From Bdellovibrionaceae bacterium UBA2339 (GTDB lineage Bacteria; Bdellovibrionota; Bdellovibrionia; Bdellovibrionales; JAMPXM01): DNA of 52,230 nucleotides. Location of the stretch: assembly GCA_002344785.1 (NCBI GenBank), contig DDUL01000008.1, forward strand, positions 444 through 52,673. The letters run 5' to 3'. This document shows positions 7,243 through 14,027 of this stretch, in pieces. The notes under the pieces were generated by a model. The model had not been told where the DNA came from. It saw only the letters and a program-made list of their open reading frames with translations, and did no database searches. The first letter of the stretch is position 1; the number at the start of each line of letters is the position of its first letter. Position numbers and translations under genes: made by a program.

Positions 7243-8061
7243 ATGTCGATTTTCGCAAAGCTCTTCGGTCTAAAAAGTGAGTCCGCGGCGACTTCAACAT
7301 CGTCTTCTACAACTTCAGCGCCATCGGCAGCGGCCAAGCCTGATCCGCGTCGCTTTAAGCGCGTGAATCTCGTCGTCGATGTCGCCGAGCGCCTGGGGAC
7401 TCAGTCGGCTCAGGTCTTGACCCAGATCGCCGGAGCGACGGCCAAAGTCATCGGCGAAAATCTCGACGCACCCGTCGTGGATCTCAGCCACAATGGCTTG
7501 GCGCTGAAGCAGCACAGCGAGAGTGTGTCGAGCGCTTCGCGGCCCTGGGTGATCGGACAAAGCTATGATTTGGAAGTGGCGTTGGGGCAATCGCCCAGTT
7601 TTCGCGCGCGCGGAAAGCTCGCTCGTTTTAATGAGATGATTGTGGCGTTTGAATTTGAGCAACTCAGCGCCGAGGGTCGGGTGAGCGTGGATCGCTTTTT
7701 GGACGCGAAACTTGTCGGACTCAATATGCGGTCAGTGGATCGAGCGTTTTTTCATGCCGGTCAGGATTTTGATTTTTGGTACTCGGGTCCGCGCGATACG
7801 AATTTCATTTTGTGGTTCAAAAACTCGCAGCTGTCGCGGGCGCAAGTGCAGGTCGCCGACAAAGTGTTTTGGTTGAAAGCGCCTGCGGGTGATTCAGCCA
7901 CTTGGGAGGCCGATCCCGACGTGAACATGAAGCTTGAACCTTCCGACGCTCGCAAAGTGGCGAGCTTTGCCTTGGATGCGGCTTTGCAGATCCGCGGTGG
8001 CGGGGAGCCCATCGCCGCATTGGTGAAGCATTTGACGTCGATTTGTTCGCAGGCGGCCTGA
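7243..8061 (+). CDS. PilZ domain protein (probable c-di-GMP effector)
   Basis: A 272-residue cytoplasmic protein. After a Ser/Thr/Ala-rich linker (about 12-35) comes a PilZ domain with both ligand motifs: RRFKR (RxxxR) and DLSHNG ((D/N)xSxxG), followed by the expected beta-barrel strands up to about residue 150. The C-terminal 120 residues are unlike known partners. The start is ATG at 7243 (MSIFAKLFG); a longer frame from 7123 runs through non-coding-looking sequence. GGAGG lies only 1 nt before the ATG, unusually close. The gene ends in a 1-nt overlap with the thioesterase gene, so the two are translationally coupled. Confidence 0.78.
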   Translation: MSIFAKLFGLKSESAATSTSSSTTSAPSAAAKPDPRRFKRVNLVVDVAERLGTQSAQVLTQIAGATAKVIGENLDAPVVDLSHNGLALKQHSESVSSASRPWVIGQSYDLEVALGQSPSFRARGKLARFNEMIVAFEFEQLSAEGRVSVDRFLDAKLVGLNMRSVDRAFFHAGQDFDFWYSGPRDTNFILWFKNSQLSRAQVQVADKVFWLKAPAGDSATWEADPDVNMKLEPSDARKVASFALDAALQIRGGGEPIAALVKHLTSICSQAA

Positions 8062-8537
8062 TGCTTTGGCTCGCGCGCCGAGTTCACTTTAGCAACACCG
8101 ACGCAATGGGCGTCATGCATCACTCCCAACATGTGCATGTCTTCGAAGAGGCACGCGTGGAGTGGATGCGCCGAAACGAATTGATGGATTTGCACATTCC
8201 GCGCGGCCCCTTGGTGTTTGGCGTGCTGCGTTTGGACGTTCGCTATCATCGGCCGCTGAAATTCGATGACCTCGCTTTCGTAGCTTGTGAGGGTCGGCTG
8301 CAGGGAGCCTTGATCCAGTTTCGCTATGCCATGTTCGCCCAGGCGTCGCGCGAGTTGGTGGTGACGGGTGAAACCGACCTCACCGCGATGCAAGTGACGG
8401 ATCTGCGACCTGCGCGTTTGCCCTTAGCTGTCCGCGAAAAGCTTCGTGCTCAAACTTGGAGCAGCACTTGGCCGCCGAATCCACCGAGTGAAGCCGAGCT
8501 TGCGACGCTTTGCGCCTCAACGTCGCCTCAAGCCTGA
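8061..8537 (+). CDS. Acyl-CoA thioesterase, YbgC/4HBT hotdog family
   Basis: A 158-residue hotdog-fold thioesterase that would hydrolyse acyl-CoA thioesters. The N-terminal motif RRVHFSNTDAMGVMHHSQH matches the 4-hydroxybenzoyl-CoA thioesterase/YbgC signature (TDxxGVxxHxxY) including the catalytic Asp, followed by the conserved helix FEEARVEWMRR. Strands LRLDVRYHRPLKFDDLAF fit the fold. It begins at ATG 8061 inside the stop of the PilZ gene (TGATG). In many bacteria YbgC is near tol-pal; here its neighbours are a PilZ protein and glpX, so the substrate is open. Confidence 0.85.
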   Translation: MLWLARRVHFSNTDAMGVMHHSQHVHVFEEARVEWMRRNELMDLHIPRGPLVFGVLRLDVRYHRPLKFDDLAFVACEGRLQGALIQFRYAMFAQASRELVVTGETDLTAMQVTDLRPARLPLAVREKLRAQTWSSTWPPNPPSEAELATLCASTSPQA

Positions 8538-8652
8538 GGTAGTTTCCACGGCGCTGATCGCTTCCGCGGTCGAGTTCGCCGAAAATCACCGGCGAATTTG
8601 AAGCTGAAATTTTCGGAGCCAGCCAACTCGAGTCGAAGAAAAGGACATCGCC

Positions 8653-9627
8653 ATGGATCGCAACTTAGCTTTGGAATTTGTACGAATCACAGAAGCCGCA
8701 GCTTTGGCGAGTTCGCGCTGGATGGGGCGAGGAGACGAAAAAGCGGCGGACCAAGCCGCCGTGGATGCCATGCGCCGCGCGTTCAATTCTCTCCGCATCG
8801 ACGGCACCGTCGTGATCGGCGAAGGTGAACGCGACGAAGCGCCCATGCTCTACATCGGCGAAAAAGTCGGCATGGCCGGACCTGATGCGCCCTCGGTCGA
8901 CATCGCCTTGGATCCGCTGGAGGGCACGACGATTTGCGCGACAGGCGGTGTCGGCGCGATCTCGGTGATCGCGGTCGCTGAGCGTGGACGCTTTCTGCAC
9001 GCGCCTGATACCTACATGGATAAAATCGCCTGCGGACCGGGTGCGGCGGGCTCGATCGACATCGATGCGCCCCCGGAAGCCAACATTCGCGCTGTGGCGA
9101 AGAAACTTGGCAAAGACATTAGCGACGTGACGGTGGTGATTCTCAATCGGCCTCGTCATGAAAAGCTCATAGCGGAAGTGCGAAAAACCGGCGCGCGAAT
9201 TCACCTCATCGGTGACGGTGATGTTTCCGCAGCTGTCGCGACGGGCGTCGTGGATTCGGGGATTGATCTCTTGCTCGGCGTCGGCGGCGCGCCTGAAGGC
9301 GTGATTTCCGCGGCGGCGCTGACCTGCCTGGGCGGCGACTTTCAAGGCCGACTTAAGTTTCGCAGCGACGAAGAACGCGCACGTGCCACGCGCATGGGTG
9401 TCAGCGAAATCGATCGCGCTTTCCGCATGACAGACCTCTGCCACGGGCCGGTGATGTTTGTCGCCACGGGCGTGACCAGCGGTCCGCTGCTCAAAGGTGT
9501 CTCATTCTTACCGAACCATCGGGCCGCCACGCACTCGATTGTCATGCGAAGTGCAACGGGCACGGTCCGCACCATCGAGGCCACACATGATTTGGCTCGC
9601 AAACCCGCGACCATGTCGGGGCGTTGA
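8653..9627 (+). CDS. glpX: Class II fructose-1,6-bisphosphatase (GlpX)
   Basis: Gluconeogenic enzyme that converts fructose-1,6-bisphosphate to fructose-6-phosphate with divalent metal. The 324 residues cover the whole family. Signatures are VVIGEGERDEAPMLYIGE (metal and phosphate site), DPLEGTTICATG (class II motif), GDGDVSAA and LLGVGGAPEGVISAAALTCLGG. AAGGA lies about 10 nt before the ATG. It is followed 3 nt later by the zinc-ribbon gene and then two more genes, probably one transcript. Confidence 0.95.
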   Translation: MDRNLALEFVRITEAAALASSRWMGRGDEKAADQAAVDAMRRAFNSLRIDGTVVIGEGERDEAPMLYIGEKVGMAGPDAPSVDIALDPLEGTTICATGGVGAISVIAVAERGRFLHAPDTYMDKIACGPGAAGSIDIDAPPEANIRAVAKKLGKDISDVTVVILNRPRHEKLIAEVRKTGARIHLIGDGDVSAAVATGVVDSGIDLLLGVGGAPEGVISAAALTCLGGDFQGRLKFRSDEERARATRMGVSEIDRAFRMTDLCHGPVMFVATGVTSGPLLKGVSFLPNHRAATHSIVMRSATGTVRTIEATHDLARKPATMSGR

Positions 9628-9630
9628 GAG

Positions 9631-9921
9631 ATGCTCTCGCTGACCTGCCACGCTTGCGGACATCAGCTCAATTTGCCGAGCCCTCCGGGTCGTCGCGACG
9701 AGTGTCCCAAGTGTCGCGCGGATCTGCATGTGTGCAAGAACTGTCAGCATTACGAGGCCACGGCCTACAACGAATGTCGTGAACCTGTGGCGGAGCGCGT
9801 TCAGGAGAAGGATCGATCCAACTTTTGCGATCATTTTGTTGTCGGCGGGCCTCGATCCGCCAAAAATGATCGTGAGGCGCTGCGTGCGGCGGCCGAAGCT
9901 TTATTCAAAAAGGGAAAATGA
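9631..9921 (+). CDS. Small zinc-ribbon protein
   Basis: A 96-residue protein with two CxxC pairs in the first half: C6-x2-C9 (CHACG) and C25-x2-C28 (CPKCR), then CKNC and further Cys at the end of ECREP and in NFCDHF. This is a typical zinc-ribbon followed by a second metal-like cluster. The C-terminus is a short charged helix. It starts 3 nt after glpX and is followed 16 nt later by the RatA-like gene. Function unknown; nucleic-acid or protein binding are possible. Confidence 0.8.
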   Translation: MLSLTCHACGHQLNLPSPPGRRDECPKCRADLHVCKNCQHYEATAYNECREPVAERVQEKDRSNFCDHFVVGGPRSAKNDREALRAAAEALFKKGK

Positions 9922-9937
9922 GCCTGAAGGAGTCAAA

Positions 9938-10375
9938 ATGGCTGGAGCTCAGCATACGGAAGTCTTCAACTGCACACCCGACGAATTCTACCAGCTCGTT
10001 ACGGACTACGAAAAGTATCCGCAGTTTTTGAGCGAAGTGAAAGAGTGCCGAGTGCTCAAGAGCGAGACGAATTCGAAACTCGTCGAGTACAAAGTCAGCG
10101 TCATCAAGGCCATCACCTATCAGCTGCGCACACAGGAGACTCAGGCTCAGAAAGTGAGCTGGGAATTTGTTTCCGGTGATGTGTTCAAATCCATGAGCGG
10201 ATCCTGGACTTTGGCTCCTGAAGCTGGCGGTGCTAAAACCAAGGCCACCTATCAGGTCGAGGGCGACTTCAAGATCTTCGTGCCCGGCCCGGTTGCCAAG
10301 ACGCTGTTGAACGTGAATTTGCCCGCGATGATGGCGGCCTATCACAAACGCATTAAAGAGGTTTACGGCAAGTGA
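9938..10375 (+). CDS. RatA/COQ10-like SRPBCC protein
   Basis: A 145-residue cytoplasmic SRPBCC protein. The N-terminal motif FNCTPDEFYQLVTDYEKYP is characteristic of the RatA/COQ10 group (polyketide cyclase/dehydrase-like), with the ligand-cavity strands after it and a C-terminal helix (LPAMMAAYHKRIKEVYG). COQ10 members bind ubiquinone; E. coli RatA affects 70S assembly. Which applies here cannot be told. The start is ATG 9938, with AAGGAG 5 nt upstream. The stop overlaps the GTG of the next gene. Confidence 0.82.
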   Translation: MAGAQHTEVFNCTPDEFYQLVTDYEKYPQFLSEVKECRVLKSETNSKLVEYKVSVIKAITYQLRTQETQAQKVSWEFVSGDVFKSMSGSWTLAPEAGGAKTKATYQVEGDFKIFVPGPVAKTLLNVNLPAMMAAYHKRIKEVYGK

Positions 10376-10866
10376 ATCAACGCGACGGCGGCTCGAGTTC
10401 TGGTTCTGGAAAGTCGGGAGATGCAAAGTCTCAAGCGGGCTCAAGCTCGGGCGCATCGGGAGGCAGCCACGAGCGCGGCGAGGTTTGGGATGATCCGGTC
10501 ACGAGTTCAGCCGGACCGCGCGTCGGCGACTCGCTCAAGAAACTTCTGGCGACAGGCATCTCCGCCGCGTTCATGACGGAAGAGAGTTTGCGGCGATTTG
10601 TTTCTGATATGAAGTTGCCGAAAGAGACTTTGGATTTGCTCCTGCAAGGGGCATCGAAGTCCAAAGACGACTTGATGAATCGCGTGACTCGAGAAGTGAT
10701 CGGCATCATTTCCAAAATCGACTTTGTCAAAGAGGCCTCGAAGTTCGCCGAAGAACACAAGTTCCGAGTCGTCGCCGAAATTGAAGTCATCAAGAAACAG
10801 CCCGGCAGCACAAGTGAAGCATCCAGCGTCACCGTGGAGACGGAACGGAAATCAACCTCCAGCTGA
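10372..10866 (+). CDS. Unknown protein with Ser/Gly-rich N-terminus and helical core
   Basis: A 164-residue protein beginning at GTG 10372, which overlaps the previous stop (GTGA). Residues 1-45 are Ser/Gly-rich and probably disordered. Residues 50-140 form amphipathic helices (LKKLLATGISAAFMTEESLRRFVSDMKLP, LDLLLQGASKSKDDLMNRVTREV) resembling phasin-like or granule-associated helices, but I do not recognise the family. The end is Ser/Thr-rich. Last gene of the glpX group by spacing. Function unknown. Confidence 0.7.
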   Translation: MNQRDGGSSSGSGKSGDAKSQAGSSSGASGGSHERGEVWDDPVTSSAGPRVGDSLKKLLATGISAAFMTEESLRRFVSDMKLPKETLDLLLQGASKSKDDLMNRVTREVIGIISKIDFVKEASKFAEEHKFRVVAEIEVIKKQPGSTSEASSVTVETERKSTSS

Positions 10867-11097
10867 TTCCTGTTCGCAGTTCGGGCCAAGTCATTTGCCG
10901 GATTTGAACTTTGCCGAAAGCCTTCGCGGGTCTGAAGTGAGGACCATGTGCATCGACCCTGCAGCTGGCAAAAGGTCGAGGCCTAAGGCGCGAAACAGAT
11001 CTTGGGTGAGCCACTGGAGCGAACTGGTCTAGGTCCTTCGTCGAAAACTCCGATTCTCGTCTCAAGTTGAAACGCGAAAATTCCGATCACTTGATTG

Positions 11098-11514
11098 ATG
11101 GGATTTTCAAACCTTGATCTCACCACTTTACTGTCGATGTCGGGTGCCGATGCCATCGAGGCCGCACTCGGCAACTCGCTGATGGCGGCGGGGATCGCGA
11201 TCTTCTCCGCGTTTGCATTCATGCTCTGCGCGCGCGAACTGCTGCGCCAGTGTGCGGGACAAATGCGAAAGAGCGTGGAGCAGAATTGGCCAGGGAGCTC
11301 ATCGAGAATCATGAAGTCCATGGCCTACGAGGACGCCGATCGCGAATGGCGTCTGCCGGACGCTGGCTTTGAAGCCTATGTTTTGGATCGCGCTGAAAAG
11401 CTGAATTCAGCTGGGCGGCGTCTCGAGCGCGGCACCGCTCTTTTCACCCTGGCGCTTTTGTCCGTCGTCGCCTTTTTCGGGATGCTCGCGGGTTGGGCTG
11501 GCCTCGGCCTCTAA
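11098..11514 (+). CDS. Small two-helix membrane protein
   Basis: A 138-residue product with a hydrophobic helix around residues 25-45 (LMAAGIAIFSAFAFMLC) and a second at the very end (about 113-137, TALFTLALLSVVAFFGMLAGWAG), with a charged segment between. No family recognised. ATG at 11098 is used; a TTG one codon earlier is also open. Its last 108 nt overlap the end of the convergent gene at 11407-12270, and both frames look plausible there. Confidence 0.6.
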   Translation: MGFSNLDLTTLLSMSGADAIEAALGNSLMAAGIAIFSAFAFMLCARELLRQCAGQMRKSVEQNWPGSSSRIMKSMAYEDADREWRLPDAGFEAYVLDRAEKLNSAGRRLERGTALFTLALLSVVAFFGMLAGWAGLGL

Positions 11515-12270
11515 ACTGCGCTCACCGACGTAGGCGCGTTCCAATAGAAAATCGATCGCATTGCGCGGATCCAACACGCGGCTAAATCGCATGTAACTTT
11601 CAAAGAACGCGACGGGATCTTCATTGGGTTCGGCAATCTCGCGCATGGCGATGCTCGCTTGCAGAAGAAAGCGCCACCATTCGCCGCGGCGGGGATCATT
11701 GAGATCCGAGTCCAAATCCACGGACGCCATTTCCATCAGTTGAATTTCCATGAAGGCTTTGAGATCTCGGCCCGACCACTTCGTGTCCAATGCAAAAATC
11801 AGCTGATCGACGATGCGCCTCTGGGCATCCAGTTCGATGCGATCCTGATCGAGGCTTTGAATGAAATCGAGTGGCTGATCGACGCGGCGGCGCGCATCCG
11901 CGGCCCGCGCACCATGGTCCAAATCGAAACTCAAACTCATGCGCGCAATTTGATTCAAGGTGCTTCGCATTTGAGTTTGTAGTTCGCGATCGCGCTCCAG
12001 CAGTCGCTCGCGCACGGCTCGCAGCTGGCGCACGCTCAGCGCCTTGTCGGGCACTTGTTTCGAGGCCGCAGGCTGGCGGAGCGAAGTTTGCGGTGCAACC
12101 GACTTCGCCACTTGATTTACGTTGGAGATCGGCGACGACGAGGCTGAGTCACACAGGAAAAGGCTTACGCAAATGCCAAGCATGCACACCAGCGCGAACT
12201 CAAAACCAGAATTTGAGTTCGGTCGAGATTGGCATCCGAGTTTTCGGCTTTCGGATTGCGGCCTTTGCAT
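11407..12270 (-). CDS. Secreted or membrane-anchored protein of unknown function
   Basis: A 287-residue product. ATG 12270 has GGAG 7 nt upstream. A hydrophobic stretch at about residues 24-40 (FALVCMLGICVSLFLC) looks like a signal peptide or anchor after a polar lead; the Cys at its end makes a lipoprotein possible. Residues 70-170 are predicted long helices with Arg/Glu/Gln heptads (RERLLERDRELQTQMRSTLNQ), a probable coiled coil. The last 35 residues are polar low-complexity and overlap the convergent small membrane-protein gene by 108 nt. No family recognised. Confidence 0.65.
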   Translation of the reverse strand: MQRPQSESRKLGCQSRPNSNSGFEFALVCMLGICVSLFLCDSASSSPISNVNQVAKSVAPQTSLRQPAASKQVPDKALSVRQLRAVRERLLERDRELQTQMRSTLNQIARMSLSFDLDHGARAADARRRVDQPLDFIQSLDQDRIELDAQRRIVDQLIFALDTKWSGRDLKAFMEIQLMEMASVDLDSDLNDPRRGEWWRFLLQASIAMREIAEPNEDPVAFFESYMRFSRVLDPRNAIDFLLERAYVGERSLEAEASPTREHPEKGDDGQKRQGEKSGAALETPPS

Positions 12271-12625
12271 CTTCGCGCTCCAAAATCATCGCCCTTGGCG
12301 ATGCCTGAGAAAGACTCCAACAGCTACAAGGAGCAAAGTGAGCAAATTCGGGACGAGTTCAGCTGACATTCGTGGGACTTGGTGAGGCGGGGGTGTCTAG
12401 GGCTTCAACACCAGCTGCCTCACATGCGTGGTTGTGGCGGATGAGGGGGAGATTGCAAGTATGCGAAAATACATGGGAAATGTGACTTAGCGCGAGGGGA
12501 AATCAATGCTGTGTCAAGCTTGGCGCGCGGGGACCCAAAAAAGTCCATGGAACTCGGTCACTTAAGCCGTTGTACAGCGGGAAAATCCTTGGTGATGACC
12601 ACTCAAGTGGGGCAGCTTGGGAGGT
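12271..12625. other. 355-bp divergent intergenic region with one nested stem-loop
   Basis: Between the start of the secreted protein gene and tilS. It holds a nested inverted repeat: GTGAGGC (12382-12388) with GCCTCAC (12417-12423), enclosing GGTGT (12392-12396) with ACACC (12408-12412). No T-tract follows, so it is not a clear terminator; an operator or RNA leader element is possible. No further gene is convincing in this gap. Confidence 0.45.
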
Positions 12626-13702
12626 ATGACGGAAGCCTTCACCCGCCTCGAAAAGCTCACGCCCGGAGCGGATCGATTGCGGTCCAAAATTCTCAGCATG
12701 CATGGACTTCCGAAGTTCGGACGTTGGGGTGTGGCCGTTTCGGGGGGGCGAGACTCGATGAGTCTACTGGCTATGCTGGTGGAGCTTCGTCAAAGGACGC
12801 GGTGGCCCGCAGGTCTCGAACTGGAAGTGTGGCACGTGCATCACGGCCCGCACTCGACATCCGCGGCTGTGCTCGAGTTTCGCGATCGGGCCGAAGCTTT
12901 GGTGGAGAATTCGGCGCGCCGATTTGGTCTTGGCTTTCGAAGTTTTCGTGTTCAACCGGAGCGAGAATCCGAAGAGGCTTGGCGAGAGGCTCGCTGGGCT
13001 GCGTTTGCTTCGCAGGCTTCGCCAGTGTGGTTGGCGCATCATCGCGATGATTTGCTGGAGACAAGATGGATGCGGCTGATGCGGGGGACTGGCCCGCATG
13101 GGCTCACGGGCATGCGGGATTGGGACGAGCAAAGGCAAATCGCACGACCTGTGTTGGATTGGACGCTCGAGGAATTACACGAAAGTGGCGAGGCCTCGGC
13201 GAAGGTGTTGGCGCCGGAAGCACTGCCCCTTTCATTTATCGATGATCCGCAGAATCTGCTGGGCGGCGATCTTCGCGCGCGGCTTCGACATGAAATTTGG
13301 CCGCGGCTTGAGGCAATGCGCCCAGGGGCAAAGGCGGCGATGGCTCGTTCATTCGATCTCATCGTTGAAGCACTTGAGGCGCAGTGTCGAGTGGCCGTAG
13401 GTGAGCTTGCGCCGCAGCTGCGGACAGCGAGTGGCGGCGAAGATGCACCTCTCAGTGTGCTCAGCCGATCCCGGCTCATGCTGATCTCGGCGGCGCAAGC
13501 TGAGCGAAGCTTGCACACTTGGTTGAGGCAGCACGGGCGCTCGGCGTCGCGCGCACAAATCGGTGAAGTGCTCAAACGTTTGGCGCGTGCTGAAGTTGAC
13601 TTTGAGTTTGAGGTGGCTGGCTTGCGTTGGCAGGTGAAGGGCGATGAACTGCGCGCTTTTCCCTATGGCGCAGTGCCGTCGAGGCCGAAGGTCGAGGCCT
13701 AA
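12626..13702 (+). CDS. tilS: tRNA(Ile)-lysidine synthase (TilS)
   Basis: Converts C34 of the CAU-anticodon tRNA-Ile to lysidine using ATP and lysine, so that it reads AUA codons. The PP-loop is VSGGRDSMSLL near residue 40. The second family motif is AHHRDDLLETRWMRLMRGTGPHGLTGM, where the usual HHxDD is HHRDD. At 358 residues it is shorter than E. coli TilS but in range for short-type enzymes. ATG 12626 is used; GGAGG lies only 1 nt before it, as in the PilZ gene. It precedes ftsH by 325 bp, a common tilS-ftsH adjacency. Confidence 0.88.
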   Translation: MTEAFTRLEKLTPGADRLRSKILSMHGLPKFGRWGVAVSGGRDSMSLLAMLVELRQRTRWPAGLELEVWHVHHGPHSTSAAVLEFRDRAEALVENSARRFGLGFRSFRVQPERESEEAWREARWAAFASQASPVWLAHHRDDLLETRWMRLMRGTGPHGLTGMRDWDEQRQIARPVLDWTLEELHESGEASAKVLAPEALPLSFIDDPQNLLGGDLRARLRHEIWPRLEAMRPGAKAAMARSFDLIVEALEAQCRVAVGELAPQLRTASGGEDAPLSVLSRSRLMLISAAQAERSLHTWLRQHGRSASRAQIGEVLKRLARAEVDFEFEVAGLRWQVKGDELRAFPYGAVPSRPKVEA

Positions 13703-13793
13703 GATCAAGCCATAAATGACGTAACCTCTGCTCCTCCTTGAGTCAGCGACCAGCGCCTAGTCCAGAAGGAAGTGATCAGGCCGGGAAGAGAAG

Positions 13794-13822
13794 TTGGGTC
13801 CCGCGTTTTCGCGTGCTAGCAT
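13794..13822 (+). promoter_or_regulatory. Candidate promoter upstream of ftsH
   Basis: TTGGGT (13794-13799) and TAGCAT (13817-13822) are spaced by 17 nt. It would start transcription near 13830, giving a leader of about 200 nt before ftsH. The match to the sigma70 consensus is moderate. Confidence 0.35.
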
Positions 13823-13841
13823 AGGGAAGGTCGCGGGCTTG

Positions 13842-13961
13842 ATGCGATGGAATCCGTCGATGAATCATTTTGAGTCGCCGGGTCAATCGTGGCCGGGCGA
13901 GACGTTTCCGGATGAATCGTGGCCGGGCGAGAAGTTGGTTGATTTGAAAGGTGAGCTTTGA
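13842..13961 (+). CDS. Possible 39-residue leader ORF with an internal repeat, upstream of ftsH
   Basis: The open frame starts ATG 13842 and ends TGA 13961, inside the 325-bp gap between tilS and ftsH. It encodes a short acidic peptide with two copies of SWPGE at a 10-codon period, produced by an exact 18-nt DNA repeat (13885-13902 and 13915-13932). There is no good ribosome-binding site and no known family. It may be a translated leader, or only a DNA repeat in the ftsH 5' region. Apart from the candidate promoter I see nothing else in this gap. Confidence 0.25.
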   Translation: MRWNPSMNHFESPGQSWPGETFPDESWPGEKLVDLKGEL

Positions 13962-14027
13962 GTTTGAGGCCGCCAAAGTGGCCGCCAAAATTGAGTTGGA
14001 ACGAGATGTGGCGCATGAGGAGAGCGA

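Noticed and set aside
8575..8596. Hairpin TTCGCC/GGCGAA after the thioesterase gene as a terminator
   Set aside because: Only 6 bp with a 10-nt loop and no T-tract.
10973..10990. GGTCGAGGCCTAAG shared between 10975 and the end of tilS (near 13690) as a repeat family
   Set aside because: Only two short copies, one of them coding; no sign of a mobile or regulatory element.
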